NCBI GenBank assembly: GCA_013397845.1
Contig: VZTG01010316.1
Coordinates: 566,731 to 630,730 of the forward strand
Direction of reading: 5' to 3'
Source: Melanocharis versteri
Taxonomy: Eukaryota; Chordata; Aves; Passeriformes; Melanocharitidae
Length of the DNA stretch: 64,000 bases
Position numbers and translations under genes: made by a program. The first letter of the stretch is position 1. Each line of letters starts with the position of its first letter. A model generated the notes under the pieces. The model had not been told where the DNA came from, ran no database searches, and saw only the letters and a list, made by a program, of their open reading frames with translations. This document shows positions 36,466-48,980 of this stretch, in pieces.

Positions 36466-38905
36466 GGAGCTGGGATGCCTCCACTTTCCCTGCACTGCCT
36501 TCCTCTCTCCATTTAATTAAATTTAGTGGTCATGACTCGATACAGCTTTTGTTTTCTTTAAGATGGTGAGGATTTTATGGTTTCTTAAAATTTGTAGTCA
36601 GGAAGAATTTCCAGCATCGTCATCATAACTTCACCAAGTGCCTCAGATATGCAAAAACCATTCAAAAGAGTCTGGACAGCCTGATTTCTTAAACGAGGCT
36701 TTCCAAGAATATTGTTTTAGTGAAGAGTCATTAAAGTAAACAGTAATCCAAAGCCACACTTTGTCAAATTTGCATATTAAGCAAAAGTTTGGGTGCTCAT
36801 TAACAAGTAGCTAACTGGTGTTCATCTCCAGTTAAATAGGTTGGGAACAGTTTGTGAAGATCTGTAGTTTAACATGTGGACTCTGTGGCACGTATTTCCC
36901 GTACAGCAACCAAGAAAAAAATATACTCTGTATATTCTAACAGCAAACACCTCAACAGCTGTAGTCAGTGCTGGTATAGTCTGAGGGGTTACACACATGA
37001 GTGTGTGACCGTGCACAAGTGTAGCACTTGTGTTGAGTCATACAGCTGTAATCATTAATTGCAACTTCATCATAACAATGAAGACCTAAATTGCATTGTG
37101 TTCCAGTGCCAAAGTTGGTATTTTTAACCATCTGCTTGAAGAACTCTGTGATATACAGATATGTCTTCGAGACATAGTATTATGCACTCCTTCAGTTTTC
37201 TTGACTTCTGACAACGTGTACCTTTGGACATGAGGTTGGAGAAAAGGGAAATGAACTATCCTGTGGTATGGGAAAACGTCCTCTTATCTAGAGAAAAACA
37301 TAGCTGTACCATTCAAAAATAGAAGATATCATTCATGGTGTTGCTCTGAAGGTTGCTGTGCCCTGCAACACTGCTGTAAATCATGTATGGTTTGTTTTTT
37401 TGGTTTTTTTTTCACAATTATAATTTTTAAAAGACTCAATTTGTTTTTACATAGTTGAAACTTCTATAGTGTGTTTGTTTAAGAAAAAAGTAAATGTACA
37501 ATATTTCATGTGTGTCAAGTTGCAATGCTTAGAAATGGTTAATTCAGGGCAATTAGGTTGTAGACCTTATTTTTAAATAGCCATGCTGACCTTACTGCAG
37601 TAATATCTCATGTTACAGAGAAGGCTGTTTCATACAAAGAGTTTTGACAAACAAGACCCCACAGCTAATCAGAAGAGCAGCTCAAAGTCCACAGTTGTCA
37701 GAATTAGGCCACTCTATTGTATTCCCTTGGCTGAACATTATCATTTTTCTAATGGTACTGGTTTTACCATGCTCATTTTTTAATTGTGCCTACTGTACTG
37801 CCTATTAAAGGTGGCCTTGTAAGTTTTTAATATCAGTAGCAGATGTTAATTGGCTATATTTTAATATTTATTTCTAAAGATTAAATACTAGTGTTCATGT
37901 ATAGAATTTATTAAAAAGAATTTTCCATGTAACAAGATAAGCTGTTAAAACAAGAAAATATTTCAATATAAATAATTAGATGGCTTCCTGGTTCCTTGCT
38001 TGTAAAATCTTGACAAGTAGGATAAGAAATATTCTGAATGCTTGGGCACTATTTCTTTAAAAGATATTTTCACAACATGTAAGAAACTTCAGGAGGGTGC
38101 TATTAAGCTTTATTTTGAAACTTTGAAAATAAGCGTTTTCAAAAGATTCTTTTACTATATAAATCTCTAAAGGAAAGGAAATTTTAAGTATGATGTATTT
38201 TTCCATTTATAATAGCTCTTTATGGCTTCTGGGTTTTTTACTGCATAAGTTGTTGGAATTATTTTTCTTTTCTGGGCTGTATTTGTTTACTTTGGGTCTT
38301 CATGTATTTGAAATTTCTGGCGTTTTGCAGGATTAGTAACTGCAAGGGAATGTCTAACTGAAGCTGTTTTCATTGTGGGTTTATGGTTATTTCTCACATA
38401 AAATCTGTTTGTACCTATGATACTATGTTCCTTTAATGTATTTCTCATTGTAAACAGTTTTAGAGAACTTTCATCACTAAATAAGAGTCTTAACCTGGCA
38501 ACTTAATATGTTGGGGCCTTGGGCCTTTTATGACAGTCTGGTAAATTTTTGCCTTTCCCACAAGAACAAGCTGGCAGCAGTGTTTATGTACATAAAATCA
38601 GAGATTGGTGAACTCTTTTGAGAAATGGGATATTGGATCAAATCCCCAATCCCCAAACTGGGGCAAGTTTCCAACCTCCTGAGGAAGAACCGAGTTGGTC
38701 TTCCTATTTCAGCTGAAATGTCCTACTTGCTAGAAGTTATTTAATTGCACTGGAGCAGGGTTAGTAATCCAATTTCCTTGTCAAGTACCCTATGTGGTCT
38801 TTTTAGATCTTTTCTTTATTTAAAGAAAACTTGCAAGTACTTTTTTTTTTTTTTTAAGTGCAAGCCTTTGAAAAGAAGTGCTGGAGAAGGATCTGTCTCT
38901 ACATA

Positions 38906-39240
38906 CTGAATCACAAAATTGTTAGGGTTGGAAGGCCCCTCTGGAGATCATCTCATCCAAGGCCCCTGCCAAGGCAGGGTCACCTAGAGCAGGAGACACA
39001 GGAAGGTGTCCAGTTGGGTTTTGAATGTCTCCAGAGAGGGAGACTCCACAACCTCCCTGGGCAGCCTGTTCCAGTGCTCTGCCCTCCTCAGTGTAAAGAA
39101 GTTCTTCCTCATGTTGAGGTAGAACAACTTCTGGTTTTGTTTATGGGCATTGCTCCTTGTCTTGTCACTTGGTACCACTGGAAAGAGTCTGGCACCATCC
39201 TCTTGACACTCACATTTGAGACATTTGTATGATACGAGGT
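38906..39240 (-). mobile_element. CR1 LINE 3'-end fragment, minus strand
   Basis: The minus-strand frame at 38984-39178 reads VPSDKTRSN and FYLNMRKNFFT, then EHWNRLPREVVESPSLETFK, the well-known end of the CR1 RT protein. This frame is unbroken over 64 codons, so the copy is moderately young compared with its neighbours. The 3' terminus near 38906 reads as reverse-complement 'ctgaatcacaaaattgttagg'. It is the same general tail type as the 32.9 kb copy. Confidence 0.94.
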
Positions 39241-42200
39241 ATAGCCTGGTACTTTGAGTATCTGCCCTGGAGGGCTGCTTCCAGTCTGGACTCCAAATCC
39301 AGTGGAGGAAGTGTTTTCTTTGTCATCCTCCACAACTCTGACTGCGTTTTTAGGGCTGGCAGGTACCTGCTGGACAAGACAGTGTGGATGACTACAGTGA
39401 CGAGATCCCTGGTTTTTCTACAGATTGGGAATTATCGTCAGGCTTAGTTGCTTGCATGTCTGTTAATAGAAATAAGAGCTTCACCTGTGCCAGGTGGTAT
39501 GGGTGTTCAGGGCATGCTCATGGGCCTCTTTCCCTGAACATTTTTTCTGTCCTACGTGCTCATGATCATTCCAGATTTCTCACAGTTCACTTCCATAGAA
39601 GTGAAGTACAGGAGATGGGCAGCCATGGAAGTCATATGTGGGAAATGGGGAAAGTGTCCAGGTTTTGACTTGGTTTGGTGTTCAGGACATAGCTGAGGCC
39701 TTGTAGGCAGACAGGAGAGCTCAGAAGTGATTCTCAGTTTATTAGTTGAGGGAAAAAAGTACTGGCAGAGGAACATGTGCTTCATGGTGAGATCCAAGCC
39801 TAAATATCAGCTACCTAAAATTTTATGAGCGCTGCTGTCACTTAAATGGTGAACAGAGACTCTGTTTCCCCACGGAAAATACCACTTTAGGTGTGCGTGT
39901 TTCAGTGCTGATGAGTTTTGAGGGCTCAGCTTGACGTTGCCTTGCAGCAGTAGCTATGAAGGAGATGAACCTACAGAAGTCTTCTGGTCATGGGTCCTCA
40001 AGTCTTTGACTACAAGGCTGTGTTGGTAGACACACTGCACATTTAATATAAACGTTCATTTTGAAAATCTATACTTGCACTTTATCCATTTAAATCTAGC
40101 TTGATTTCTTAGTATTTCCAAGATAAAAAGTTCTTCTAAGCCATAGTGATTTATGTTTTAGGGCTTACTCCATGGTGTAATTACGTACGAGTCTGATCCC
40201 ATATCTGCGCAGGTATGCTGCAGTAGAGTGCTTTAACATTCATACAAGTTTTCAAACATTAAAACGATTTAGGACTATGTTTAATTTATCCCAGTGTGAC
40301 AAATGGCTCAGAATTGGCATTTTGAAAATTCTGCTATCGAGATGTGTGTCTACAGGTGAGTTAATGACTATAATTTTTTTGGCGAGGGATGCTGCAGAAG
40401 TTACTGAGCTGTTTCCCAGCTGCCTGATTGCTGATGACACTCGTGCTTCTGTTGCTGAGGACCAGACTTCGCAGTGTTGTTGGGGGCTACGTGGGTGGTG
40501 GAATCTGAAAATCTTGCTAGTGAGGTGATGTATCTGTGGTAATACGAGAAGGAGGATGTTTTGCAGGTGCATCTACACATTTTTTCAGATAGATTTTTAT
40601 TTCCTTCTTTGCAAGTGCATACAATTTCTACGGAGCCTATTGCCATAAAGATTTAGGTGGCTTAAAATATGTCTCACTCTGAATGTGGACTTGTTAAGAG
40701 CTACCATGGATTTGAGGTGGGAACTAAAATGAAGAGTATTCCATTTAAAACGTTTTTGCTGAGCTTCATAATCAAAATTATTTTGTTGTTTTGCCTCCCT
40801 CTGTTTTCCTCCACTTTGCAGCAGTGAACCCCCAATTAACCTTTTTTCTCACACATTGGAAGCACTACTACCAGGAAAAAAAGGTGGTTTACCAGGATGC
40901 CAAATCCAAGCATGGCCGTGAAGGGCATCTACCAGGAGCAAGGAGATGAGGTGCTAGCTTTTCCTATCAGTAGAGAAGAAAAAAAAAGTGTAGTGCAGAT
41001 AGCACTGCTCCTTCCATTAGAGCTGAGCAGGAGTTACCACATGTTGCAAAAATGGGATGGTGAAATGGGGAAGCGGTGTGAAGAGGAGGTGGAGAAGTAG
41101 GAGAGAAGTTAAAGCCCCCCTTTTCCCAGGGAAGAGGGACCAAGCAGGTGGGACCTGGTACAGCAGGGACCTATATCAGGGTTTCATGAACCTCTGAAAT
41201 GTAACTGAACACCAGGGCCAAGTATCCTGTATTGAAGAAGGAGATTGTGTTGATTTCTAAAAGTGCATAAAAGATCCTAGGAAAACTGTGTAGGGAGAGA
41301 CCACAGGATAAACTGGGAATTGTGGCCTTGTTGTAAGGAGGAGGCTGTAAATTTAAAACATGATGGTTATGGAGAGATGCAGAATTAAAGTATAAAAGTC
41401 GTTTGGACTTGAGACTATTGACACTGCTGATGAAAAAGCAGTAAGGGTGTTTCCTAAAACTTTGTGAAGTGTTTAGAGCATCATTCTCATAAAATGCACA
41501 CTGAAATAGAAATATTCACATAATGCTATAAATGTAATAAAAATTGCATTCCTTATTATAATTTTTTAGGCCCTTCTCAGATTTTTTTTGTTTAAATGAG
41601 CGACTGAAATTATTGCAAAGAACACAATACTGTCTAAGCAACACAGGGGTCCAAAGAAAACAGAGCTGATTTCCACTGCAGCTTTTACAAACACAGCCTG
41701 TAGTATTGCTCTAAATAATAAGACACTTTATATTGGTTTGTACTGTCTCATTGGAAGAAAGGGAAATTTCATTTCTGGGCTTTCCTGTGCATTTATGCAG
41801 CCTCTAGAAAGAAATCAGAGTTTTCATGGTTGTGAGGTATCTATAGGGCAGTATTTAACCTAGAAGCATCACTGAGGGTGGATTATTGCTACTGGGTAGG
41901 AGATGTAACAGTGATGGATTTCAGAACTAAAATGGAGCAAAATACTTTCTGAAGTTTTTTCTTTCAAAGAGGCATCTCTATCCAGCTCCCAGTGAGCTCT
42001 AAGCATACGTTTCAGGGTTAGTATGTAAGTATGGCTGCGAGGATGCTTTCCTGCTTTCCAGATGTTCATACGTCCATGGATTTTGCAGCAGCTATTTCAA
42101 CTTAATAGTGTTAGTATTTCTGGTTATGGCAACATCCTGCTTTAAGCCTCATCATTTTCACTGCACATTGAAATAGAAAGAGTGCTCAGTGGCGACACTG

Positions 42201-45200
42201 TTTTATTTATGGAGAGTTTTGTCTTAAAAGCCATTGATATAAGAGCAAAGCAGAATTAACGCACGTATATCAGCCCGTATTATGCTCATCTATGCAAGCT
42301 GCTGCAAACAATGCTTGTTGTAGTTTGGGGTTTTTTGTTTGGAAGTAATACATCAGCAGTGAAAAGTGACTGTCTTTGCCAAAGTTACTACCTTCCCACT
42401 TGGTGGAAATTTCTCTTGTCTACATAATTCTGCCACTCTCAGTTTTAGGTCACCGTAGTTCACATTATTCATGACCTTTTGAAAGTTTAAATGTATACTT
42501 GAACAGATAGATACCGCTCTTACTGTTCACTGTGTCATGTTTTAGGGGAAGAACAGAGTTGAAAATAGGCACTTCCATTAGTATTTTGAGTCATGGTAGA
42601 TCTGAAAGACTATTTCATCTCCTCATGCTTTATCTTGACAGTTAATATTATGTGAGACCAAAGCTACACAGCATACACATCTTTATCTAAAATTGGTTTA
42701 AAAAATTAAATACTGCTGCCATTCTGGATATGGATGACCTTTTATCAATTTCAGCCAAGTTTACTTAGGCTTTGCCTGTATTTTTAAACTTAGTATCATA
42801 TATATGTGAGGTTTACAATGACAATTATCCACAGAATAACTTGTATCAGTTTTAGGCATACATATAACTTAGCATGTAGACCTGTGGCCAGTCATTCTCA
42901 GTGAAGCTCTCATTTGTAGGCTTTGCAGTGACTGTTCAAAAAAACAGCACCTTCATAATGGGACCTGCAACTCTGAAGTACAGCCAGGTGTTAGAGGAAC
43001 CTGACATTTTCCGTCTGTGTCCTGTGTCCCTGTGCAGGTTTTGTTTCGTGATCTCTTTGAGTCCTGTTGCAGTCACTTCTTGATTACTTGTACTGGGATT
43101 TATGTCATGTTTATGGCGCATCTTGAGGTAGTGGTAGTTATATTTTATCACCTGGAAAATAAAATTGACATGGGCCTTTAAATATCAAGGAAAGCAGAGT
43201 AAAGGCTGTCAGCCTTCATTATATTTATCCACTGTACATCATCCTCCCTTCTGTGCAATCCCTTCATCTGCTGTCCCAGAGGGGTGAATTAAGAGCATGA
43301 ACTTCACTGTAACTTTGTCGGGTGAAGCAATGTCCTCACCAAAGTCAAGGACAGAAATTTCACTAATTTCATTTGGACCACATTTTCACATGGCTTTTTG
43401 CTGCTTTTTTTGTAACTTGAATGCTGCTGAAATATGTAATGTCCTTCTGTGGCTACTTTTAGACAAAGACTGGCTGAAACGTGGCCAGTGTGTAGGAGCT
43501 ACAGGGCACCACAGAACTGAGGAGGGAAGCATGTTATTTACTGTCAGTTGGCATAATTCAGTCTGGGTTTAGAATGCACTTTAAGGTATGAGAGAAAAAA
43601 ATGAACTCTATTATTGTACAATACTATTGTATTCATAATAGTGCTAGTTATAAATACTTGCCGGAATAGGATCTATTCATAAATTTCTCATACATTGCAA
43701 GAAACTGCATATTTTGAATAAATGAACTAGGATTCCAAAGTTTCTGCATAGTTTATTTCCTCCTACTGTCTTGGTTTTAAATAAAGGAAAGAATATTTTA
43801 TAGGAGATTTATTTGTAGTTAATGTTCGTTGTATAGCTATTGCTGCTCTAGGCTGTGTTGTGTTCCCCTAAATCATGCAGATAATGCATTGGTTATTTAA
43901 ATATGAATATCTGACAAACATATTATAGACTCAAGAGTGATTAGAGTGTGATGCCTAGAATGAATTAAGTGCTTTGAATCTCTGCCTCTGTCACAAAGGA
44001 ATCCTGAATTGAAGTGTCTGGCTGAAAATGCAGCTTTAAAAACCCAAAACTTTGTGCATTTTGTATTCTACTCAACAGGTCTGCAATAGTCATGAGGTAT
44101 TAGAGGAGCTCAGTAAGAACTTTGAGAAAGGTTTTATTAATGTGTATGTAGTATTAATCAGAACTATGTTTGAACGCATGCATGAGTTTTTTGTCTTTCT
44201 TTTCTTGAAATAATTCCTTAAGTCTAGTAGTATTGTAAGGAGGAGCAATAATGGAAATCCAGAGTAAATCCTGAAAAACACAGTTCAGTCCATCAAAGGA
44301 TTACACCTATAGAGCAGACCTCTGGGTGTAAACAGAGAGAAAGGAACATTTCTTGGCTCCCGAGATATATTTTACACATTTTCTGGGAGTAGGTGAAGAA
44401 AACCTCTTTGCCTTTGAAATTCTGCAGGGCATTACTGGTACCAGAGATGTACCCAACAGGGAATTCAGATGCCTAAGCAGTGAGTTTCTCTGGAGTTTAA
44501 GCCAGAAAAAAAAAACATTTCTATACCCTGGTTGCTGCAATGATGATTTTCACAACTAGAATCTAAGTCTTCCTGAGTCTACACTATACTGCTGCTCTCA
44601 GCCTCTGTCATTAACAATAAAATTAATAAGTAGCAAGGCTCTGTAGTGTCGCTGTGGTGTTTCAGGTGCCCATGGAAGGAAGAGAGGCTGGTAGGAATTG
44701 AACTCACTTTCCCAGCTAGCAGCAGGATCAGGCTGCAGCCATCACCAGCACAGGCAGAAGTTTTGTTAGGTATTTCATTCATCCACCTCTCTTTCATTGC
44801 ACTTTCTTTTTTAACTGTATCTAGTTAGTAATTTTTATCTCTCTGAGATGAGAATACTGAATAAGCTTTCTGGTGATATTCAAATGCAGCACTGCTATGA
44901 AATGGAGCAATTTAAACAATACACAAAAAGTTGATCCCTTTTCATAGCTGCATGTTCCTTAATTTATACCAGCATCCCTACAGGTACAAAGCCTCCATGG
45001 CTGGCTGTGTAACCACTTGGGTGTTACCCCCCAGGCTCCCTGTGCTGGCTCAGGTGGACATTTCTGTCCCGGCTCCTCACCAGGTCCTTGCTTTTCTTTC
45101 TAGACATGCCTGAAGCACGTTGCCAGTTGCAGCATATTTCCATTGACTCCAGGGCACTTGGCTCCATACGTGCTTGCAAACAAGCACACTTGTTCTCTCA

Positions 45201-47374
45201 GATAAACATGCATGCATGGTGGGATTTATTTTTCTTCTTTTTTTTCCTTTTAAGTGTGGTGTTGAAGCCAATGTGGATGCTCAGCCTACCAGGCAATGCT
45301 TGCTGACATTGGTGAGGGCTATCCAAAGTGAGGAAGTTTTTAAATGCTGGGAAAAGTCTTCCAAAAGCAGCCTTGAGCTGGAGGCCTTGGTTCCTGCAGC
45401 TCTGATCTACAGTGGTGCGCAGAGCCACTCACCAGGAGGAAAATGGAGTTGGCAGCTGTCCTCTGGGGCAGGACCATGGTCGCCTTTAAAGACGGTGGTC
45501 AAGGAGGAAAGTTGTCTTGCTTACTCAAGTAGTATTAACTCAGATGGGTCACAGTGTTTAGTACAGAGAACCGGGCTGTTTGTGGGGTTTTCTTCCTCTT
45601 GACAAAACCCCTGCTCTCACATAGATTGGATTTGTGCACACAAGTACTGAATATACACATCAGTGGGGTATTTATGTAGGCATTTAGCCATCCAGCTCTG
45701 AGCTGGCAACGTGGAAAGATTTGATTTGTGTGTATGGAAGAGAAATGTGTGTGCAGATGCATGTTGGAATTGCCTTCTGCGCATTTGGAAGTTTCATGCT
45801 TAATTTCAAAACAGTACCAATAAATATGTTGATTCAAATGAGGAAAGCTTTTTTTTCTTTCACAGAGACTTAGTTTAATTTCAGGAAGTCAAACTGCTGA
45901 GGAGTTAGCACTAGGATTTACAAAACAACATTGAAAGAGAAGCTTAATTAACATTTCACTACCCTTTCAATTGCACTGAATGCATGTCTGGTTTATCACC
46001 CACCTAAATATGTTGGTTTGTATTTGAAGAATGCTTGTGACAGTGAGCCTTCAGGAGAAAGCTCAGCTTTTTCCTATAATCTCATTATAGCATTTGTATA
46101 TTTTATTTGCTTGCTTTGACCTTGGATAATATGTAGAGAATATTCAATGTATACATCACATATTTCTGGGGATCAGTAGTTGAGGTTGTTTTCTTTTTAC
46201 TGTTAATGTAACTTCAAGTGGAATTTCTTTTTTGTGTCTTTGTGGGTTTGTTGTTGTTTTTTTTTTTGCCAAAACAGTGTAAACCCTGTATTAGTAAGTT
46301 GAGTATTGATGGATGAGAACACACAGGATGACAGCAACATGAAAGCAAGTCATCCCAGGGAAGGATGCTGCTCTGTGTTCTTTAGGATAGAGTGAAGAAG
46401 TAGCAGTTGCTTTTCTTTCTCTCCCTGAAGATCACAGGGATAATAGAAATGGGATATTAAAGAGGGCAGCATAGATTAATGGGGCAATAATAAAACAAAT
46501 GAGACCCATTAGTGAAATCACTGCTTGAAAAGTAGATTCCGTGATAAGTGCCCTTCAGTGCCTCGTGTAGGAAAAATTGTTTCAGCACTTGTAATATCGT
46601 CCCTGGCGTTGGATTTTAGACTGTTGTGACAATCTCAGTGGTAGAACCTTAAAATAATTAAGATGAAGATAAATTTCATTTGTACTTACTGCTTGATAGA
46701 AAACCTGAATGATTATATCTACATGTTGAAGACAAGTTCTTCTTTTTCAAACCCAGTCAGAATGTTTTTGCATGTTCCCAAAATCTTACATGAAAAACCA
46801 AAGCCACTTTTTGTTGTTCTGTTAAGCCTGTAAGATGATCATGGGAGCTTGGAAAGCCTTCTTTTATTGCTGGAGCACCGGTGCTATGTGTACTAATGTT
46901 CAAACAGACTTGGAACTGGAATTGGTGGGTTTAGTGACATCTCCTGTTTTAATTTGTTGATTCTGTATTAGATTAGCAATGAAAGATGTGCATTGCACTT
47001 AAAACCCTACACGTCTCTGTTTGCTCTCTGCTTTTTAGACCAGATTGTTTTCTGGATGATTTAATGAATAAGGAAAATACACTTGATTGCTGAGATTTAT
47101 ACTGGATGTTGCCTATGAGGAGAAAAATGTTTGGAGTTTAGAGATAAAACGTTCACAAACCAACTTAACAAAGCTAAATATGTTAATATGAAGCGGTCTT
47201 TTACTGGGAGATGGGTGGGTCTAAGTCTCTGAATTGTCTCGTTCTGCTTCCCTTACTCCCTCTAGAAATGTATGGCTGTAGTGTGGTGGGGCTTAATTTT
47301 AATTTTTTTTTTTTTATTATTTCCCAATGTGCTTTTGTTAAATTCAAGCTCAGAGTGTGACTATCGAGCAATAC
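39241..47374. other. Non-coding DNA directly upstream of the FAM110B CpG island
   Basis: No gene or repeat is recognised. Stretches at 45.9-46.15 kb and 46.44-46.57 kb are rich in homeobox-like TTAAT/ATTA cores. The first includes CTTTGACCTTGGAT at about 46116, which contains a nuclear-receptor half-site on the minus strand (CCAAGGTCA). They could be enhancers of FAM110B, but this is only suggested by texture. Confidence 0.55.
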
Positions 47375-47700
47375 ATGTGCCGTGAGACGCAGAGGGGCGC
47401 TGGGCGAGAGCGGGGCAGGGGCACCCTGGGCGCTGCCTCCCCGTGCCAGCAGCGGCAGCATCCCAGGCGGCGGTGGGAGAGGAGGGCCGGGAGGCGGCTG
47501 TTGCTATCGCTCTGATGTCAGGCGCTCCCTCCCGCTAACGTGTGGTTGGTTATTCTGCCTTTCAGATCGCTGCCGCTCGCGGAGCGCGGAGGGGACGGCG
47601 AGACTCCCACATCTTTCAGCGAGAAGAAAGGAGTCAGCGGAGCAGACTAATACGGACTTGTGTCGGGTGCCCCTGCCCTACAAAGGCTGCCTTTAAAAGA
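47375..47700 (+). promoter_or_regulatory. CpG island immediately upstream of the FAM110B coding exon
   Basis: This is the most CpG-dense stretch of the window outside coding sequence. By eye it holds roughly thirty CpGs in about 300 bp, against strongly CpG-depleted DNA on the upstream side. It contains GC-rich runs such as GGCGGCGGTGGGAG and GCCGCTCGCGGAGCGCGGAG. I see no convincing TATA box, and a CCAAT-like motif lies just upstream at about 47323. Such islands usually mark a transcription start, so this may be an internal promoter of FAM110B. Alternatively it is simply the GC-rich 5'UTR part of the coding exon, because a good splice acceptor sits inside it at 47564-47565. Only transcript data can separate the two. 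Confidence 0.6.
47531..47566 (+). other. Candidate splice acceptor for the FAM110B coding exon (5'UTR part)
   Basis: A branch-point-like CTAAC (47535-47539) is followed by a T-rich stretch and TTCAG, with the AG at 47564-47565, 27 nt after the branch A. This is a well-formed acceptor. If used, the coding exon begins at 47566 and carries 302 nt of 5'UTR before the ATG. A weaker alternative is the TTTAG ending at 47817, which would leave a 50-nt leader. Mammalian FAM110B has non-coding 5' exons far upstream and all its coding sequence in one exon, which fits either site. Confidence 0.5.
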
Positions 47701-47718
47701 GAAACGCAGTGTTATTTA

Positions 47719-47748
47719 ATGAGCTGTGAGATGAGGCACTGCTGCTAA
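47719..47748 (+). other. Upstream ORF 1 in the FAM110B leader (9 codons)
   Basis: An ATG at 47719 opens a 9-codon frame with a second in-frame ATG at 47731, and it closes at TAA 47746-47748, 119 nt before the FAM110B start. It matters only if this stretch is exonic, which requires use of the 47565 acceptor or a start site in the CpG island. Short leader ORFs of this kind commonly lower translation of the main frame. There is no evidence that the peptide itself does anything. Confidence 0.35.
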
Positions 47749-47788
47749 CGCTCAGATCCCAGGATTCATCGGCTATTCATTGTGCTTA

Positions 47789-47896
47789 ATGTACATGTTT
47801 CTGCACCGTGCATTTAGGAGATCCCAGAGAAGAATCCAAAACGGCTGCGGGGGAAAGACCACCAAACATGCCTACAGAAACATTACCGACAGGTAG
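47789..47896 (+). other. Upstream ORF 2 overlapping the FAM110B start codon (35 codons)
   Basis: An ATG at 47789 (with a further in-frame ATG at 47795) opens a 35-codon frame. It runs in a different frame through the FAM110B ATG and stops at TAG 47894-47896. An overlapping uORF prevents simple reinitiation at the main ATG, so if transcribed it would be a stronger brake than uORF 1. If the 47817 acceptor is used, both uORF start codons are spliced out. The choice of acceptor would then switch translational control on or off. That last point is inference. Confidence 0.35.
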
Positions 47897-48980
47897 CATG
47901 GTGAAGCCGGTCAGCCCTGCCGTGACTTTCACATCTGCTGTTCCTCTCCGCATCCTGAACAAAGGACCTGACTATTTTCGCAGGCAGGCGGAGCCTAATC
48001 CAAAAAGACTCAGTGCAGTGGAGAGACTTGAAGCCGACAAGGCGAAATATGTCAAGAGCCAGGAGGTCATCAATGCCAAGCAGGAGCCAGTGAAGCCGGC
48101 GGTGCTGGCGAAGCCGCCGGTCTGTCCCGCGGCCAAGCGAGCGCTGGGGAGCCCCACCTTGAAAGTCTTCAGCAACAATGCAAAGACTGAGAGTGGAGTC
48201 CAGAGAGAAAATCTGAAACTTGAGATTTTGAAGAACATCATCAACAGCTCTGAAGGCTCCAGCTCAGGTTCAGGGCATAAGCACGGTCCTCGAAATTGGC
48301 CACCCCACAGGGCCGATTCAACAGAGCTGAACAGACACTCGTTCGCCGAATCCTTGAAGGTTTACCCCACGCAGGGCCGGAGCAGCCCACAGGAGAGCAG
48401 CTCCAATGTCAGCAGAAGGCTCCTAGATCAGTCAGCAGAGACTTTCTTGCATGTCTCTCACAGCTCTTCAGACATTAGGAAGGTAACTAGTGCAAAGCCC
48501 TTAAAAGCAATACCCTGCAGTAGTTCAGCCCCACCTCTGCCTCCAAAGCCCAAAATCGCTGCCATTGCCACCCTGAAATCCCCAGAGATTGAGGCAGTCG
48601 AGTCTGGATGCGGGGTTAGTAGAAGACCCTCCCTACAGAGATCAAAATCAGACTTAAGCGACAGATACTTTCGCGTTGATGCAGATGTTGAACGATTCTT
48701 TAACTACTGCGGACTGGATCCTGAAGAGCTTGAAAACCTCGGGATGGAAAACTTTGCAAGGGCTAACTCTGATATTATATCCCTCAACTTTCGCAGTGCA
48801 AGCATGATTAGCTCAGACTGTGAACAGTCTCAGGACAGCAACAGTGACCTTAGAAATGATGACAGTGCCAATGACCGTGTGCCATACGGCATTTCTGCCA
48901 TTGAAAGGAATGCCAGAATCATCAAGTGGTTATATAGCATCAAGCAAGCTAGAGAGTCACAGAAAGTGTCCCATGTGTGA
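47868..48980 (+). CDS. FAM110B: FAM110B, centrosome-associated FAM110 family protein (complete, single coding exon)
   Basis: The 370-residue product is the same length as mammalian FAM110B as I remember it and reads as a near-identical orthologue. The N-terminal conserved block covers residues 11-125, with PDYFRRQAEPNPKRLSAVER at 34-53. A Ser-rich, low-complexity middle follows (126-215), then a proline patch PPLPPKPK (222-229) that could bind SH3 domains, and a basophilic kinase-type site RRPSL (252-256). The C-terminal conserved block is 257-370, including DADVERFFNYCGLDPEELEN (271-290), and it ends in KVSHV. FAM110 proteins are reported at centrosomes and spindle poles, and overexpressed FAM110B slows cell-cycle progression; this is family knowledge, not visible here. 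I chose the ATG at 47868 because it is the first ATG after an in-frame TAA at 47787-47789. It has A at -3 but C at +4. The reading frame extends upstream to a GTG at 47808, which is not a credible eukaryotic start. The frame is intact, with no frameshift or stop. Confidence 0.97.
   Translation: MPTETLPTGSMVKPVSPAVTFTSAVPLRILNKGPDYFRRQAEPNPKRLSAVERLEADKAKYVKSQEVINAKQEPVKPAVLAKPPVCPAAKRALGSPTLKVFSNNAKTESGVQRENLKLEILKNIINSSEGSSSGSGHKHGPRNWPPHRADSTELNRHSFAESLKVYPTQGRSSPQESSSNVSRRLLDQSAETFLHVSHSSSDIRKVTSAKPLKAIPCSSSAPPLPPKPKIAAIATLKSPEIEAVESGCGVSRRPSLQRSKSDLSDRYFRVDADVERFFNYCGLDPEELENLGMENFARANSDIISLNFRSASMISSDCEQSQDSNSDLRNDDSANDRVPYGISAIERNARIIKWLYSIKQARESQKVSHV

Larger units (their letters stand above)
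34151..38905. other. Non-coding DNA, pyrimidine-rich at 36.2-36.5 kb and very AT-rich at 37.4-38.5 kb
   Basis: Holds the 35.3 kb hairpin and the TTTG tract. The 154-codon frame at 36056-36520 runs through the T/C-rich stretch and has the Phe/Leu/Ser-rich composition expected of pyrimidine-rich DNA, not of a known protein. Confidence 0.65.

Noticed and set aside
36056..36520. 154-codon plus-strand frame rich in Phe, Leu and Ser
   Set aside because: This is the expected translation of pyrimidine-rich DNA with a TTTG tract.
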